Shown: positions 7,820-15,771, numbered from the stretch's first letter. The stretch is 36,714 nucleotides of DNA from Oscillospiraceae bacterium (GCA_020025305.1 JAHHSG010000020.1:1-36714), one strand, 5' to 3'. Notes: generated from the letters alone by a model not told the origin. A program made the numbers and translations.

Positions 7820-7820
7820 C

Positions 7821-7849
7821 TTGACCGCCTAAAGGAGATAGAGTATAAT
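7821..7849 (+). promoter_or_regulatory. Sigma-A promoter of the xpaC-telA unit
   Basis: TTGACC (7821-7826), 17-bp spacer, perfect TATAAT (7844-7849). The transcription start would be near 7856, giving a leader of about 40 nt. It overlaps the end of the preceding terminator. Confidence 0.75.
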
Positions 7850-7894
7850 AAGACAAGTATTAAATTGGCACCTGAGAAAAGGGGAGGCAAAGGA

Positions 7895-8593
7895 ATGAAG
7901 AAAATCATGCGTAAATCTGCAGTACCGCTGTATGTGGCTGCGGCAGTCTGGATTCTATATGGGCTGCTGTTCCCGCTGTATAAGGTAATGCACTTTGTTT
8001 TGGTGGCAGGCGCTTCACTGGTGGCCTATTTCATTGCCAACGCGCTGTGCCCCCCCATGGAAGAAGAGGTTCCTGAGGAACCGGTGCATACCGGCAATGA
8101 GGAACTGGACAAGATGATTGCCGATGGCAAGAAGGCGATCTCGGAGATGAAGCGACTGGATGACAACATTGAGGACGAGACCATCAGTGCCCAGATCCGC
8201 CGTTTGGAACAGATCAGCGGTAAAATTTTTGCGCTGGTGGAGGAGCATCCAGAGAAACTGCCGCAGGTGCGCAAATTTATGAATTACTACCTGCCCACCA
8301 CGCTGAAGCTGCTGAACGCCTATGATCGCATGTCTGCTCAGGCCGTGACGGGAGAAAATATCTCCGGTACGATGGAGCGGGTGGAAAATATGATGGAGAC
8401 CATTGTCAAGGCCTTTGAAAAGCAGCTCGATGGTCTGTTTGGTGCAGAGGCTATGGACATTTCCACAGACATTACGGTGCTGGAGAACATGATGGCTCGC
8501 GAGGGCTTGGTGGAGGACGACTTCCATAAGGTTTCAGGCGAGAAGGATGAGGATGAGCAGGACACCTCAGGTACGGTTCGCTTGGAACTCTGA
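7895..8593 (+). CDS. xpaC: XpaC-like protein (5-bromo-4-chloroindolyl phosphate hydrolysis family)
   Basis: A 232-residue membrane-anchored protein of the XpaC family. Residues 10-50 contain two closely spaced transmembrane segments. The rest is a cytoplasmic helical domain with the family's SEMKRLDDNIEDETI and RKFMNYYLPTTLKLLNAYDRM segments (about 82-97 and 126-146). The biochemical role is not established; the family name comes from a Bacillus phenotype. The internal ATG at 7895 is chosen because GGGGAGG lies seven bases upstream. It is immediately followed by telA, an arrangement widely conserved in Bacillota. The unit has its own promoter. Function in envelope or toxin stress is an inference from that pairing. 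Confidence 0.88.
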   Translation: MKKIMRKSAVPLYVAAAVWILYGLLFPLYKVMHFVLVAGASLVAYFIANALCPPMEEEVPEEPVHTGNEELDKMIADGKKAISEMKRLDDNIEDETISAQIRRLEQISGKIFALVEEHPEKLPQVRKFMNYYLPTTLKLLNAYDRMSAQAVTGENISGTMERVENMMETIVKAFEKQLDGLFGAEAMDISTDITVLENMMAREGLVEDDFHKVSGEKDEDEQDTSGTVRLEL

Positions 8594-8652
8594 GGAAAAA
8601 AATAGAAGATTCATTAACGTTCGCATAATTATTGAAAGTGAGGAAAGTGACC

Positions 8653-9813
8653 ATGATTGACAAGACCCCCCAGCTGACTCTGGAGCCCGATACCGCTGTA
8701 GAGGAAGTGCCAACCTTGACTTTAGAGCCTGATGTGACAGAAGAGCCTAAGGTGGAGGAAAAGAAAATCGAGCCTGTAGAACTCAATGATGACCTGCTCA
8801 GTGAGGAGGAGCGTCAGGCTGTGGAGGAGTTCTCCAAGAAAATTGATGTGCGCGACAGCAACATGATTTTGCAATACGGTGTGGCTGCGCAAAAGAGCGT
8901 AGCCAGCTTCTCTGAGAATGCTCTCAATAATGTCCGCTCCAAGGATTTGGGCGAGATTGGCCAGGATCTGAGCCAGTTGGTGGTGGAGCTCAAGGGCTTT
9001 GGAGCTGAAGAAGAGAAGAAAGGCCTGTTTGGATTGTTCAAGAAGGCCAGCAACCGTCTGGAGAGCATGAAGGCCCAGTACGGCAAGGTGGAAGCCAATG
9101 TGGATAAGATTGCCCAGTCTCTGGAGCAGCATCAGATCACTCTTTTGAAGGATGTGGCGATGTTCGACCAGATGTACGAGCTGAATCTGAAGTATTATAA
9201 GGAATTGACCATGTACATTCTGGCCGGTAAGAAGCGGCTGGAAGAGGTGCGCTCTACCGAGGTGGAAGAGCTGCGCCAAAAGGCAGAGAAGAGCGGTCTT
9301 GCTGAGGATGCACAGGCGTTTAACGATCTGGTAAACCTCTGTAACCGCTTTGAAAAGAAACTGCACGATCTGGAGTTGACCCGCATGATCTCCGTGCAGA
9401 TGGGACCCCAGACTCGCCTTCTGCAGAATAACGACACGCAGATGATTGAGAAAATCCAGTCTTCTCTGGTGAACACAATTCCTCTGTGGAAGAGCCAGAT
9501 GGTCTTGGCACTGGGGATGGAGCATAGCCGTCAGGCAACGGCTGCCCAGAACGCCGTGAGCGAGATGACAAACGATCTTCTGAAGAAGAATGCGGATGCG
9601 TTGAAGATGGGAACCATCGCCACTGCCAAAGAAGCCGAACGCAGCATTGTGGATATCGAGACGCTGCAGCACACCAATGAGCAGCTGATCTCTACGCTGG
9701 ACGAGGTTCTGACCATCCAGCAGGAGGGCGCAGTCAAGCGCAAAAATGCCGAGGTGGAGCTGGGCCGTATTGAGGGCGAACTGAAGCAAAAGCTTCTGGA
9801 GCTGCGGGGCTAA
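8653..9813 (+). CDS. telA: Toxic anion resistance protein TelA
   Basis: A 386-residue TelA/KlaA-family protein. In other bacteria homologues affect tellurite, nisin or other envelope-stress tolerance, but the mechanism is unknown. The sequence is almost wholly alpha-helical, with the family core GEIGQDLSQLVVELKGF, an LFGLFKKASNRLESMKAQY region at about residues 117-135, and the C-terminal LKMGTIATAKEAERSIVDIE stretch (about 315-334). The first 40 residues are a variable acidic and proline-rich tail. The ATG at 8653 has GAGGAAAG upstream; the frame is open slightly further. It lies 59 bp behind xpaC and 57 bp before the TPM gene, so all three probably share a transcript. Confidence 0.92.
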   Translation: MIDKTPQLTLEPDTAVEEVPTLTLEPDVTEEPKVEEKKIEPVELNDDLLSEEERQAVEEFSKKIDVRDSNMILQYGVAAQKSVASFSENALNNVRSKDLGEIGQDLSQLVVELKGFGAEEEKKGLFGLFKKASNRLESMKAQYGKVEANVDKIAQSLEQHQITLLKDVAMFDQMYELNLKYYKELTMYILAGKKRLEEVRSTEVEELRQKAEKSGLAEDAQAFNDLVNLCNRFEKKLHDLELTRMISVQMGPQTRLLQNNDTQMIEKIQSSLVNTIPLWKSQMVLALGMEHSRQATAAQNAVSEMTNDLLKKNADALKMGTIATAKEAERSIVDIETLQHTNEQLISTLDEVLTIQQEGAVKRKNAEVELGRIEGELKQKLLELRG

Positions 9814-9870
9814 AAGATGAGATAAGCCGCTTGCGGCTGCGAAAAGAACCTCCCTGAAAGGAGAAGCTAC

Positions 9871-10785
9871 ATGAAATTTTATCAGAAACGGTCTGTGGCA
9901 CTGGTGGTGCTGATTCTGGCCATTCTGGGTGCGTCCGTGTATGGCTATGTAAAGAAGCCGGCACCATTGCCCGAGGTGCAGTTTCAGCATTGGATCTGTG
10001 ACGAGGCGAATCTTCTGGACGGGGAGACGGAGCAGATCATCCAAGACTATAATACCAAGTGGAATAATGATTACTATGCCGTAGTGGCTGTGGCGGCGGT
10101 GGATAGCACCCGTGGTTGGAAGGTGGAGGATTTCGCCGCTGAATTGGGAAAGAAATGGGGCTTAGGCGGCAACGATATGCTCCTTTTGCTGGTCAAGGAC
10201 AGCCATTACTATGTGGCACTGGGTGACAATGCGGCCTATGAGATGACGGACACGCAGCAGAGCAAGCTGAAAGTGGCCGTTGAGGAGGATTACTATCAGG
10301 GCGACTACAATGCCGCAGCGGTGTCTTTCTTCCGGCAGGCAGATATATTTTATGCCCAGGCATTGACCGGGCAGGGAAACTATGTCCAGCAGGAGCAGTG
10401 GTCAGGCGGCAGTGACGTGAGCGTGATGCATGTGGTGGTGCTGCTGGTGGTGCTCTTCGCCGTGTGGGCGATGCTGGATCAGATGCGGTATCGAAGCTAT
10501 CGCAGGCGCGTTGCAAGAGGTGTGGTGATGCGCCCTTACTACCCCATTTTCTGGGGCAGACCCGGCTACACATCCACCAGTCGTCCCCGCTCCTATAGCA
10601 ATTCCCGTACCAATCATAGTCGGTCTTCTTCCGGGTTTGGCAGCCGCGGCTTCGGCGGAGGCAGTCGCAGTTCCTCTGCCCGAAGCAGTTCTTCGCGCAG
10701 TAGTTCTTCGCGTAGCAGTTCTCGCCGGAGTGGCGGCAGCCGCGGCGGATTTGGTAAGAGCGGATTCGGTGGAGGGAAGCGTTAA
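9871..10785 (+). CDS. TPM-domain membrane protein
   Basis: A 304-residue protein with an N-terminal signal anchor (about residues 8-26), a TPM_phosphatase domain (about 40-165, with LLDGETEQIIQDYNTKW and GGNDMLLLLVKD), and a second transmembrane span (about 186-205). The C-terminal 90 residues are low-complexity, basic Ser/Arg/Gly repeats. The TPM domain is the one known from YgcG-like proteins and the photosystem II repair protein TLP18.3. The charged tail would lie on the cytoplasmic or the outer face depending on topology, which I cannot settle. AAAGGAG precedes the ATG. Its place directly after telA suggests a shared envelope-related role (inference). The tail is encoded by a run of near-identical AGT/AGC-TCT-CGC codons. 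Confidence 0.87.
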   Translation: MKFYQKRSVALVVLILAILGASVYGYVKKPAPLPEVQFQHWICDEANLLDGETEQIIQDYNTKWNNDYYAVVAVAAVDSTRGWKVEDFAAELGKKWGLGGNDMLLLLVKDSHYYVALGDNAAYEMTDTQQSKLKVAVEEDYYQGDYNAAAVSFFRQADIFYAQALTGQGNYVQQEQWSGGSDVSVMHVVVLLVVLFAVWAMLDQMRYRSYRRRVARGVVMRPYYPIFWGRPGYTSTSRPRSYSNSRTNHSRSSSGFGSRGFGGGSRSSSARSSSSRSSSSRSSSRRSGGSRGGFGKSGFGGGKR

Positions 10786-10794
10786 ATAAAACAT

Positions 10795-10821
10795 AAAGGC
10801 AGCAGGGAACTGCTGCCTTTT
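10795..10821 (+). terminator. Intrinsic terminator after the TPM gene
   Basis: Perfect 11-bp stem AAAGGCAGCAG / CTGCTGCCTTT with a GGAA tetraloop and T4. The next gene starts only 26 bp later, so its promoter must lie at or before this hairpin, or the gene depends on read-through. Confidence 0.88.
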
Positions 10822-10846
10822 CCCGTTGGAGGAAGGAGTGAAGGAA

Positions 10847-11434
10847 ATGAAACTCTATGTGGTGCGCCACGGACAAAGTGAAGCAAATGCACAGGCGTGT
10901 CATGCCGGCTGGCGTCCGGTTTCCCTGACAGCACTGGGCAGACAACAGGCGGAGATGGCACGGAGGAGTTTGGAGGGAGTGGCTTTTGACTGCGTCTATT
11001 GCAGCGACTTGCAGCGGGCAAAGGAGACGGCGGCCATCGTCCTGCCGGGAAGCGTGCCTATCTATACGGCGGCACTGCGGGAGATCTGCGTAGGAAAGCT
11101 GGATGGACTGACCTTTGCAGAATGCGAAGAGATTTATGGAAATGCCTATCTCGACAGCGAGCAGCGGCAGGATTTTTCTGCCTTTGGCGGAGAAACGGGA
11201 GAGGAGATGCGCCGGCGCATCCACGCTTTTTTGTCGGACTTGGAACAGCTGCACAATGTGGAGCGTGTGGCGATCATTGGTCACGAGGGGACTGTGCGGG
11301 AGACGCTGAACTATGTGTTGGGGACAGTGATCCCTCTGGAGCATGTGGAAATCCAGAACGCCTCTGTCAGCGTCTTTACTCTGGGTGAACATGGTAAAAA
11401 GCTGCTGCGCTGGAACGATACAGGCCGGCTCTAA
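10847..11434 (+). CDS. Histidine phosphatase family protein (phosphoglycerate-mutase-like)
   Basis: A 195-residue cytoplasmic phosphatase of the histidine acid/phosphoglycerate mutase superfamily. The catalytic motif RHG is at residues 7-9 with phospho-accepting His8. Arg and Glu follow in SDLQRAKETA and REICVGKLDGLT, and the second catalytic His is His146 in IGHEG. Length and motif order fit small-molecule phosphatases such as CobC (alpha-ribazole phosphatase) or GpmB. No cobalamin gene is adjacent, so the substrate is open. The ATG at 10847 is used because GGAGTG lies eight bases before it, and the protein then begins at the family's first strand. Confidence 0.9.
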   Translation: MKLYVVRHGQSEANAQACHAGWRPVSLTALGRQQAEMARRSLEGVAFDCVYCSDLQRAKETAAIVLPGSVPIYTAALREICVGKLDGLTFAECEEIYGNAYLDSEQRQDFSAFGGETGEEMRRRIHAFLSDLEQLHNVERVAIIGHEGTVRETLNYVLGTVIPLEHVEIQNASVSVFTLGEHGKKLLRWNDTGRL

Positions 11435-11445
11435 AAGTGCATAGA

Positions 11446-11477
11446 AAAAGCACCGGAACATGCGTCCCGGTGCTTTT
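11446..11477. terminator. Bidirectional intrinsic terminator
   Basis: Stem AAAAGCACCGG / CCGGTGCTTTT with a loop of about ten bases between convergent genes. A-rich and T-rich flanks make it usable on both strands. Confidence 0.87.
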
Positions 11478-11494
11478 GAATTGAAGAAAAGAAA

Positions 11495-12877
11495 TCAAGC
11501 TCTGCGCTCAGCCAAGCTGGCAGCCGCGGCGGACTGACCGACCCGGCGGAACTTCTCATCCGGCAGGCTGGGGAGAATGGCCTCATTGACAACAGGATAC
11601 TCGTCAGCCAGTACTTCTTTGCAGCGGCTCAGAATCAGATCGCCGCCCTTGCCGGACATGACACGACCCAGCAGCAGTACGTGGCGGAACTTGTACATAT
11701 CGTAGTATAGGGCCAGCACATGCGCTAGATATACACCGATGCTCTCATAAATCTTTGCCGCGCGGGGATCATCTTCCTCCATCAGCTTCTGAACCACCTT
11801 CAGCTTTTCTGCGGGAGACAGGGACTCGTCCAGATCAATGCCGGCACGAGGGGCCAGCTTGATGACAGAATCCTGAGAGAAATACTTCACGCCGCAGCCA
11901 ATGTCCCCGGACCACTCGTCACGCATCGCCTTAGGGGAGGCGTCTACGGGTACAAAAGCCAGCTCGTTGAGCCAGCCGGTGATACAGCCATTTTCGTCCA
12001 CATAGCCTACGGCTTCGCTGGTGCCCATGGCGATACCCAGTACATTGTTGTCCTTGAGGCTCATGGCACCGGCCAGAGCGGAAACGTCTCCATCGTTGTA
12101 CACGGCATAGGGGATATCACCGAAGGTGTCGGTAATGGCACGGATATAGATATCCTTGACTTTGGCGTCAAAAAGATCCTTGGGTACCTGCAGGAACAAA
12201 GAGGCGTTCATGGTGCGGTTGTTGATGTACACACCGGCGGAGGACACGCCTACGGCATCTACGCGGGGCATATGGGATGCGGCAGACTTGAGTGCAGCCA
12301 CAATACCATCGTAGTGGTAGTCGGGATTGGCATTGGTTTTGGGAAACCACACCACTTCCTCGGAGTAGACGCTCTCGCCGTCAATGACAGCGGAAACCTT
12401 GCGGTCGGAACCGCCGGCATCAAAGCCGATACGGCAGCCGTCCATGTGACCGCCCACCTTCTTGGGGCTGTCCTTGGCGGCGGGGATGGTGTCCACACGC
12501 ACCACCTCAAAGGGCTGCTCAAAGATGTTCGCCATATAGTCCCAGTCGAACTCCTGCTGTCCGCCGGCGGCGTACTTGGCGGCCACGGCATCGCACACAG
12601 CTTTATTGCCGGACAGATAAACCCGGAAGCCACCCTTCATCCACAGCATGGATTTAACCAAACGTTCCACATAATATACATCCGCCTCAAATAGCGCAGG
12701 TGTACCGTGAATAAAGGTCTTGTGGTTGGCCATTTCGCCGTTGGCGCGCTCTACGGCAATGTCAAAAGGCTCCTTGGCGTCTTGCAAGAAATTTTCGTAA
12801 AATCGGTTTAGGGGCATAAAGTCGGGGTCCAGGGGAGGGATGTTCTTTATAGTTACATCAATGCCGAGGTGTTTCAT
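11495..12877 (-). CDS. ROK-like sugar kinase family protein with long N-terminal extension
   Basis: A 460-residue ASKHA-fold protein. The first 145 residues are an extension I do not recognise. From residue 150 the phosphate-1 loop reads IGFDAGGSDRK, then GVSSAGVYINN (210-220), the catalytic Asp in YNDGDVSALAG (Asp262), and the phosphate-2 motif GTSEAVG (285-291), in the order of ROK kinases. Usual ROK kinases are about 300 residues and carry a CXCGXXGCXE zinc motif. I do not see that motif here; the corresponding region reads SGDIGCGVKYF. The sugar specificity, and whether it is a kinase at all, are therefore open. The start has AAGGAGG ten bases upstream and a promoter at 12956-12983. No transporter or sugar pathway gene is adjacent. 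Confidence 0.8.
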   Translation of the reverse strand: MKHLGIDVTIKNIPPLDPDFMPLNRFYENFLQDAKEPFDIAVERANGEMANHKTFIHGTPALFEADVYYVERLVKSMLWMKGGFRVYLSGNKAVCDAVAAKYAAGGQQEFDWDYMANIFEQPFEVVRVDTIPAAKDSPKKVGGHMDGCRIGFDAGGSDRKVSAVIDGESVYSEEVVWFPKTNANPDYHYDGIVAALKSAASHMPRVDAVGVSSAGVYINNRTMNASLFLQVPKDLFDAKVKDIYIRAITDTFGDIPYAVYNDGDVSALAGAMSLKDNNVLGIAMGTSEAVGYVDENGCITGWLNELAFVPVDASPKAMRDEWSGDIGCGVKYFSQDSVIKLAPRAGIDLDESLSPAEKLKVVQKLMEEDDPRAAKIYESIGVYLAHVLALYYDMYKFRHVLLLGRVMSGKGGDLILSRCKEVLADEYPVVNEAILPSLPDEKFRRVGQSAAAASLAERRA

Positions 12878-12955
12878 AGGGGGGAGTCCTCCTTAAGTAA
12901 TCGTATTATCTGCCGTAACAATGGACAGCCTTGCAGACAAGACAGGCTTACTTAT

Positions 12956-12983
12956 ATGCTAACAGCTTTTTAGAATCTGTCAA
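12956..12983 (-). promoter_or_regulatory. Promoter of the ROK-like gene
   Basis: On the minus strand a perfect TTGACA (12978-12983), 16-bp spacer, TAGCAT (12956-12961). The leader to the ATG at 12877 is about 70 nt. Confidence 0.6.
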
Positions 12984-13058
12984 GGCTTAGGCGTATTTTT
13001 CTGACAAAACAGGAAAGCAAAAGACGGCAATTTTGCCGCAGGGACCAGATAACGTAAT

Positions 13059-13101
13059 AGCCCGGCAGAGACCGCGTGAACTGCGGAATCTGCCGGGCTG
13101 C
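13059..13101 (-). terminator. Possible terminator hairpin after spoVT
   Basis: A strong interrupted stem (AGCCCGGCAGA / TCTGCCGGGCT, with an inner CCGCG / TGCGG pairing) just downstream of the spoVT stop. No T-run follows on the minus strand, so efficient intrinsic termination is doubtful. A second small hairpin, CGGCAATTTTGCCG, follows at 13025-13038. Confidence 0.45.
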
Positions 13102-13120
13102 AAATATTGGCGCGGGGGAA

Positions 13121-13660
13121 TCAGTTTTCAATATGGCGGCCTAAAAAATCGGCAACCATCTGGGTGAGCTTGCATTCTAATTCGCCGCTTGGGTGGCCTT
13201 CTGCTGCGAAGAGAAGTACGCTGCCTAAAACATCCCCTTGACAGAGAATAGGGGCGGCCACGGCAATAGAGGCGCTGTGGGCACTGTCACTGCAATAGAG
13301 AGAAGGATCTGTACTGCGGTGGCAATAGGTGCTGCGCTGCTCCATGAGATGCTCCAAGTCGGGGGAGAGCTGTTTTCCCAGCAGTTCACGTCTCCCGGTT
13401 CCAGAAGCGGCGATGACGGCATCGCGGTCAGTGACGGCGGCAGTCAGATCGGTAGTACGGCTGAGCACATCGCACAGCTGCTCTGCAAAATCCTCCAGAC
13501 CGTTAATGAGGGAATATTTTTTGAAAATAACCTCCCCTTCACGGGTGGTATAGATCTCCAGCGGGTCACCCTCGCGGATGCGCATGGTACGGCGGATTTC
13601 TTTGGGGATTACCACACGCCCCAGATCATCAATGCGGCGGACAATTCCGGTTGCTTTCAT
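13121..13660 (-). CDS. spoVT: Stage V sporulation protein T
   Basis: Forespore transcription regulator that adjusts sigma-G-dependent genes. The N-terminal AbrB-type swapped-hairpin DNA-binding domain (MKATGIVRRIDDLGRVVIPKEIRRT onward, residues 1-50) is nearly textbook. Residues 56-179 form the GAF-like domain, with AAVTDRDAVIAASGTGRRELLG and IAVAAPILCQGDVLGSVLL. The length of 179 residues matches the family (178 in Bacillus). The start at 13660 is set by AAGGAGG nine bases upstream; the longer frame lacks a site. A sigma-G-like promoter stands at 13693-13722, consistent with known spoVT control in Bacillus. A role as a general regulator paralogue is less likely because the GAF part is intact. 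Confidence 0.94.
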   Translation of the reverse strand: MKATGIVRRIDDLGRVVIPKEIRRTMRIREGDPLEIYTTREGEVIFKKYSLINGLEDFAEQLCDVLSRTTDLTAAVTDRDAVIAASGTGRRELLGKQLSPDLEHLMEQRSTYCHRSTDPSLYCSDSAHSASIAVAAPILCQGDVLGSVLLFAAEGHPSGELECKLTQMVADFLGRHIEN

Positions 13661-13692
13661 ATATATAAATTCCTCCTTAGTAGGCTTATCGG

Positions 13693-13722
13693 TAGTATTT
13701 GCCGAAAATACCGACTTATTCC
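13693..13722 (-). promoter_or_regulatory. Candidate sigma-G promoter of spoVT
   Basis: On the minus strand GGAATA (13717-13722), 17-bp spacer, AATACTA (13693-13699). The Bacillus sigma-G consensus is roughly TGAATA-17/18-CATACTA, so each box differs at one position. No convincing sigma-A pair was seen in the same interval. Confidence 0.5.
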
Positions 13723-13751
13723 TTGCCATTTAAAGAGTAGGGGCGGTAAAG

Positions 13752-13786
13752 AAAAAACCGACAGCGGAAGTTCCGCTGTCGGTTTT
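13752..13786 (-). terminator. Intrinsic terminator after the VTT gene
   Basis: Long stem AAAACCGACAGCGG / CCGCTGTCGGTTTT with an A-rich left flank that becomes a T6 run on the minus strand. It separates the VTT gene from spoVT. Confidence 0.9.
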
Positions 13787-13791
13787 GGTAA

Positions 13792-14508
13792 TTATTCGGA
13801 TGCCTGTTGTTTTTTCTTTTCATGGTGCGCTACCAGACGCTGGTAAATCAAGAGACCCAGCACAGAAACGCACAGTGTAACGGCAAAGACAATCATGGCG
13901 TGGGAATAATTCTGCATACCCAACGCATTGCCGCCAATGGTGGAAGTGAGAATGGACGGCAATCGTCCCAAAGAACAAATGATCATCCATTTCTTCCAGG
14001 ATAGATCGGTGAGTCCGGAGAAATAGCACAAAAGATCCTTTGGAGTGCCGGGAAGAGCAAAAATCAGGAAAAAAAGGAAATCTCGCTGGGGGGAACTCTG
14101 TAAAAAGTGCAGCTTGGTCAGCTTTTCGTTAGGGAAAAAGATATCAACCACTTCACGGCCCCAGCGGCGCACAAAGGCAAAGACCACCACGCTGCCCAGC
14201 ATGGCACCCGCCATGCAGAGAATGGTGCCCTCCAGAGCGCCAAAAGCGTAGCCACCGCAAATTTCCAGCGGTTCACCGGGAATCACAGCCACGAGCACCT
14301 GTAAAAAGACCATGCCTACGTAGAGAAGACCGCTCCAAGCGCCGTAGCTGTCCACCCAGGAGCGAAACAGATCCGGATTCTTGGCAAAGCGAACCATAGG
14401 GCGGCCCACAAACCAGCAAATGATTACGGAGAGTATCAGAAACAGCAGCACGCCGGACGCGGCAATCCATTTTTTCTGTTTTTGTGTGAGGAGATGTTTT
14501 TCTTTCAT
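13792..14508 (-). CDS. TVP38/TMEM64-family (VTT domain) membrane protein
   Basis: A 238-residue integral-membrane protein of the VTT/DedA superfamily. After an N-terminal hydrophobic span (about residues 13-34) it has the family signature: VAVIPGEPLEICGGYAFG (about 73-90), then GSVVVFAFVRRWGREVV (105-121), and FALPGTPKDLLCYFSGLTDLSWKKW (about 150-174). Members are thought to move or scramble lipids such as undecaprenyl phosphate or phosphatidylethanolamine; the substrate here is unknown. Two later spans end in a basic tail. AAGAGGG lies before the ATG. It follows hom by 72 bp on the same strand and may be read from that transcript, because I see no terminator between them. Confidence 0.9.
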   Translation of the reverse strand: MKEKHLLTQKQKKWIAASGVLLFLILSVIICWFVGRPMVRFAKNPDLFRSWVDSYGAWSGLLYVGMVFLQVLVAVIPGEPLEICGGYAFGALEGTILCMAGAMLGSVVVFAFVRRWGREVVDIFFPNEKLTKLHFLQSSPQRDFLFFLIFALPGTPKDLLCYFSGLTDLSWKKWMIICSLGRLPSILTSTIGGNALGMQNYSHAMIVFAVTLCVSVLGLLIYQRLVAHHEKKKQQASE

Positions 14509-14580
14509 GGTGGCCCTCTTTAGTAATGATTCAAAATAGTACCACCTGAATTTGAATAGGCTATGAACGAATTGAAAAGA

Positions 14581-15720
14581 TTAATTGAGTGCGGCGATAA
14601 AGCAGCTGCTGTCACGCTGCAGCTGTGCTTTTGCCCAAGCGTGCATTTCCTCCACGCTGACCGCATCGGTGAGGACACCGGGGGCCATTTGCTCACGCGT
14701 GTGGTCGGAAAGCCAAGAATCGGCACAGACAGTCCGCACATAGTAGGGGTGACGAACGGTATCATTGTGGAGCGGCAGCACCTTACCCGTGGGTGCGTAG
14801 AAAGATGTCTTGCCGTCCATAATGTCCAAGCAGTCCTGCGTCACATTGGAAGCAGTGGGAAAGCGGCCTGCGCCCTGTCCGTAGTAGCTCTGACGTCCCA
14901 GATATTGCGACTGGAAAGAAATCAAGTTATAGTTGGCGGGCACGGCGGCCTCCAGAGAGTTGGCAGACACCAATGTAGGCTCCAGCCATGCGGATACGCC
15001 CTCAGGGGTGCGGCGGGCCAAGGCAATCAGCTTGCAGATAAGGCCGCGCGCTTGAAAGGCAGCGATGTCTCCCTCTGTGACGGTGCGGATACCGAACATG
15101 GGGACATCCTCTTCACGCAGAAGCGTGGAAAAGGCGATGTTAGCGGAGATCACCAGCTTGCGGCGAATGTCGTCACCGTCAATGTCTGCACTGGGATCGG
15201 CTTCGGCGTAGCCCAGCTCCTGTGCCTTGCGAAGAATTTCGTCGAAGTTCACTGGGGCTTTGTGCATGGCATCCATCATATAGTTGCTGGTGCCGTTCAT
15301 AATGCCGCCCACCTCATGTACCGTATCCAGACGACAGCAGCGCTCCAGATTTGTAAGCCAAGGGATGCCGCCCCCCACAGCGGCAGTGCAGCGCAGGGCC
15401 ACACCGTTTTCCTGCGCAAGTTCTGTCAACTCCCGATAGTAGGCGCTGACAACCGCTTTGTTGGCAGTCACAACGTGTTTGCCGGCACTCAATGCGGCAC
15501 GAATGTACTCATAAGCCGGGTGAAGGCCGCCCAGCACCTCCACCACTGTGTGGATAGAGCTGTCGGTAATGATATCTTGAAAGTCCTGCGTGGCGATGGC
15601 CGCGATTTCCGGAATATCCCTGCGCACCAATACACGGCTGACGTGCAAGTCACTGCGTTTTTTTATCTGCTCATAGACACCGCGCCCCACGACGCCAAAT
15701 CCCAGTAGTCCAATATGCAT
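14581..15720 (-). CDS. hom: Homoserine dehydrogenase (short form, ACT domain lacking or degenerate)
   Basis: Reduces aspartate semialdehyde to homoserine, the branch point to threonine and methionine. The NAD(P)-binding loop GLLGFGVVGRG is at residues 4-14, TANKAVV near 85-91, GIMNGTSNYM at 139-148, and the substrate-site segment AEADPSADIDGDDIRRKL at 172-189 with catalytic Asp and Lys. The start at 15720 has GGAGGAG upstream, and the protein then starts at the Rossmann strand. At 379 residues it is about 55 shorter than the Bacillus enzyme. The last 57 residues start with an ACT-like RHPYYVRT but are too short for a full ACT domain, so threonine feedback may be lost or altered. It lies 51 bp behind a YheO-type regulator gene and is probably cotranscribed with it. 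Confidence 0.94.
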   Translation of the reverse strand: MHIGLLGFGVVGRGVYEQIKKRSDLHVSRVLVRRDIPEIAAIATQDFQDIITDSSIHTVVEVLGGLHPAYEYIRAALSAGKHVVTANKAVVSAYYRELTELAQENGVALRCTAAVGGGIPWLTNLERCCRLDTVHEVGGIMNGTSNYMMDAMHKAPVNFDEILRKAQELGYAEADPSADIDGDDIRRKLVISANIAFSTLLREEDVPMFGIRTVTEGDIAAFQARGLICKLIALARRTPEGVSAWLEPTLVSANSLEAAVPANYNLISFQSQYLGRQSYYGQGAGRFPTASNVTQDCLDIMDGKTSFYAPTGKVLPLHNDTVRHPYYVRTVCADSWLSDHTREQMAPGVLTDAVSVEEMHAWAKAQLQRDSSCFIAALN

Positions 15721-15771
15721 CAAATATATCTCCTCCTGCATTACATGGTTGTTCCTCGAATGAGGTGCGGA

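Noticed and set aside
9823..9838. Hairpin AGCCG-N-CGGCT between telA and the TPM gene as a terminator
   Set aside because: Short stem and no T-run on the plus strand; at most a processing or attenuating hairpin.
8722..10044. A 440-codon minus-strand frame opposite telA and the TPM gene
   Set aside because: Antisense shadow of highly biased codons; Leu/His/Gln-rich nonsense with no domain.
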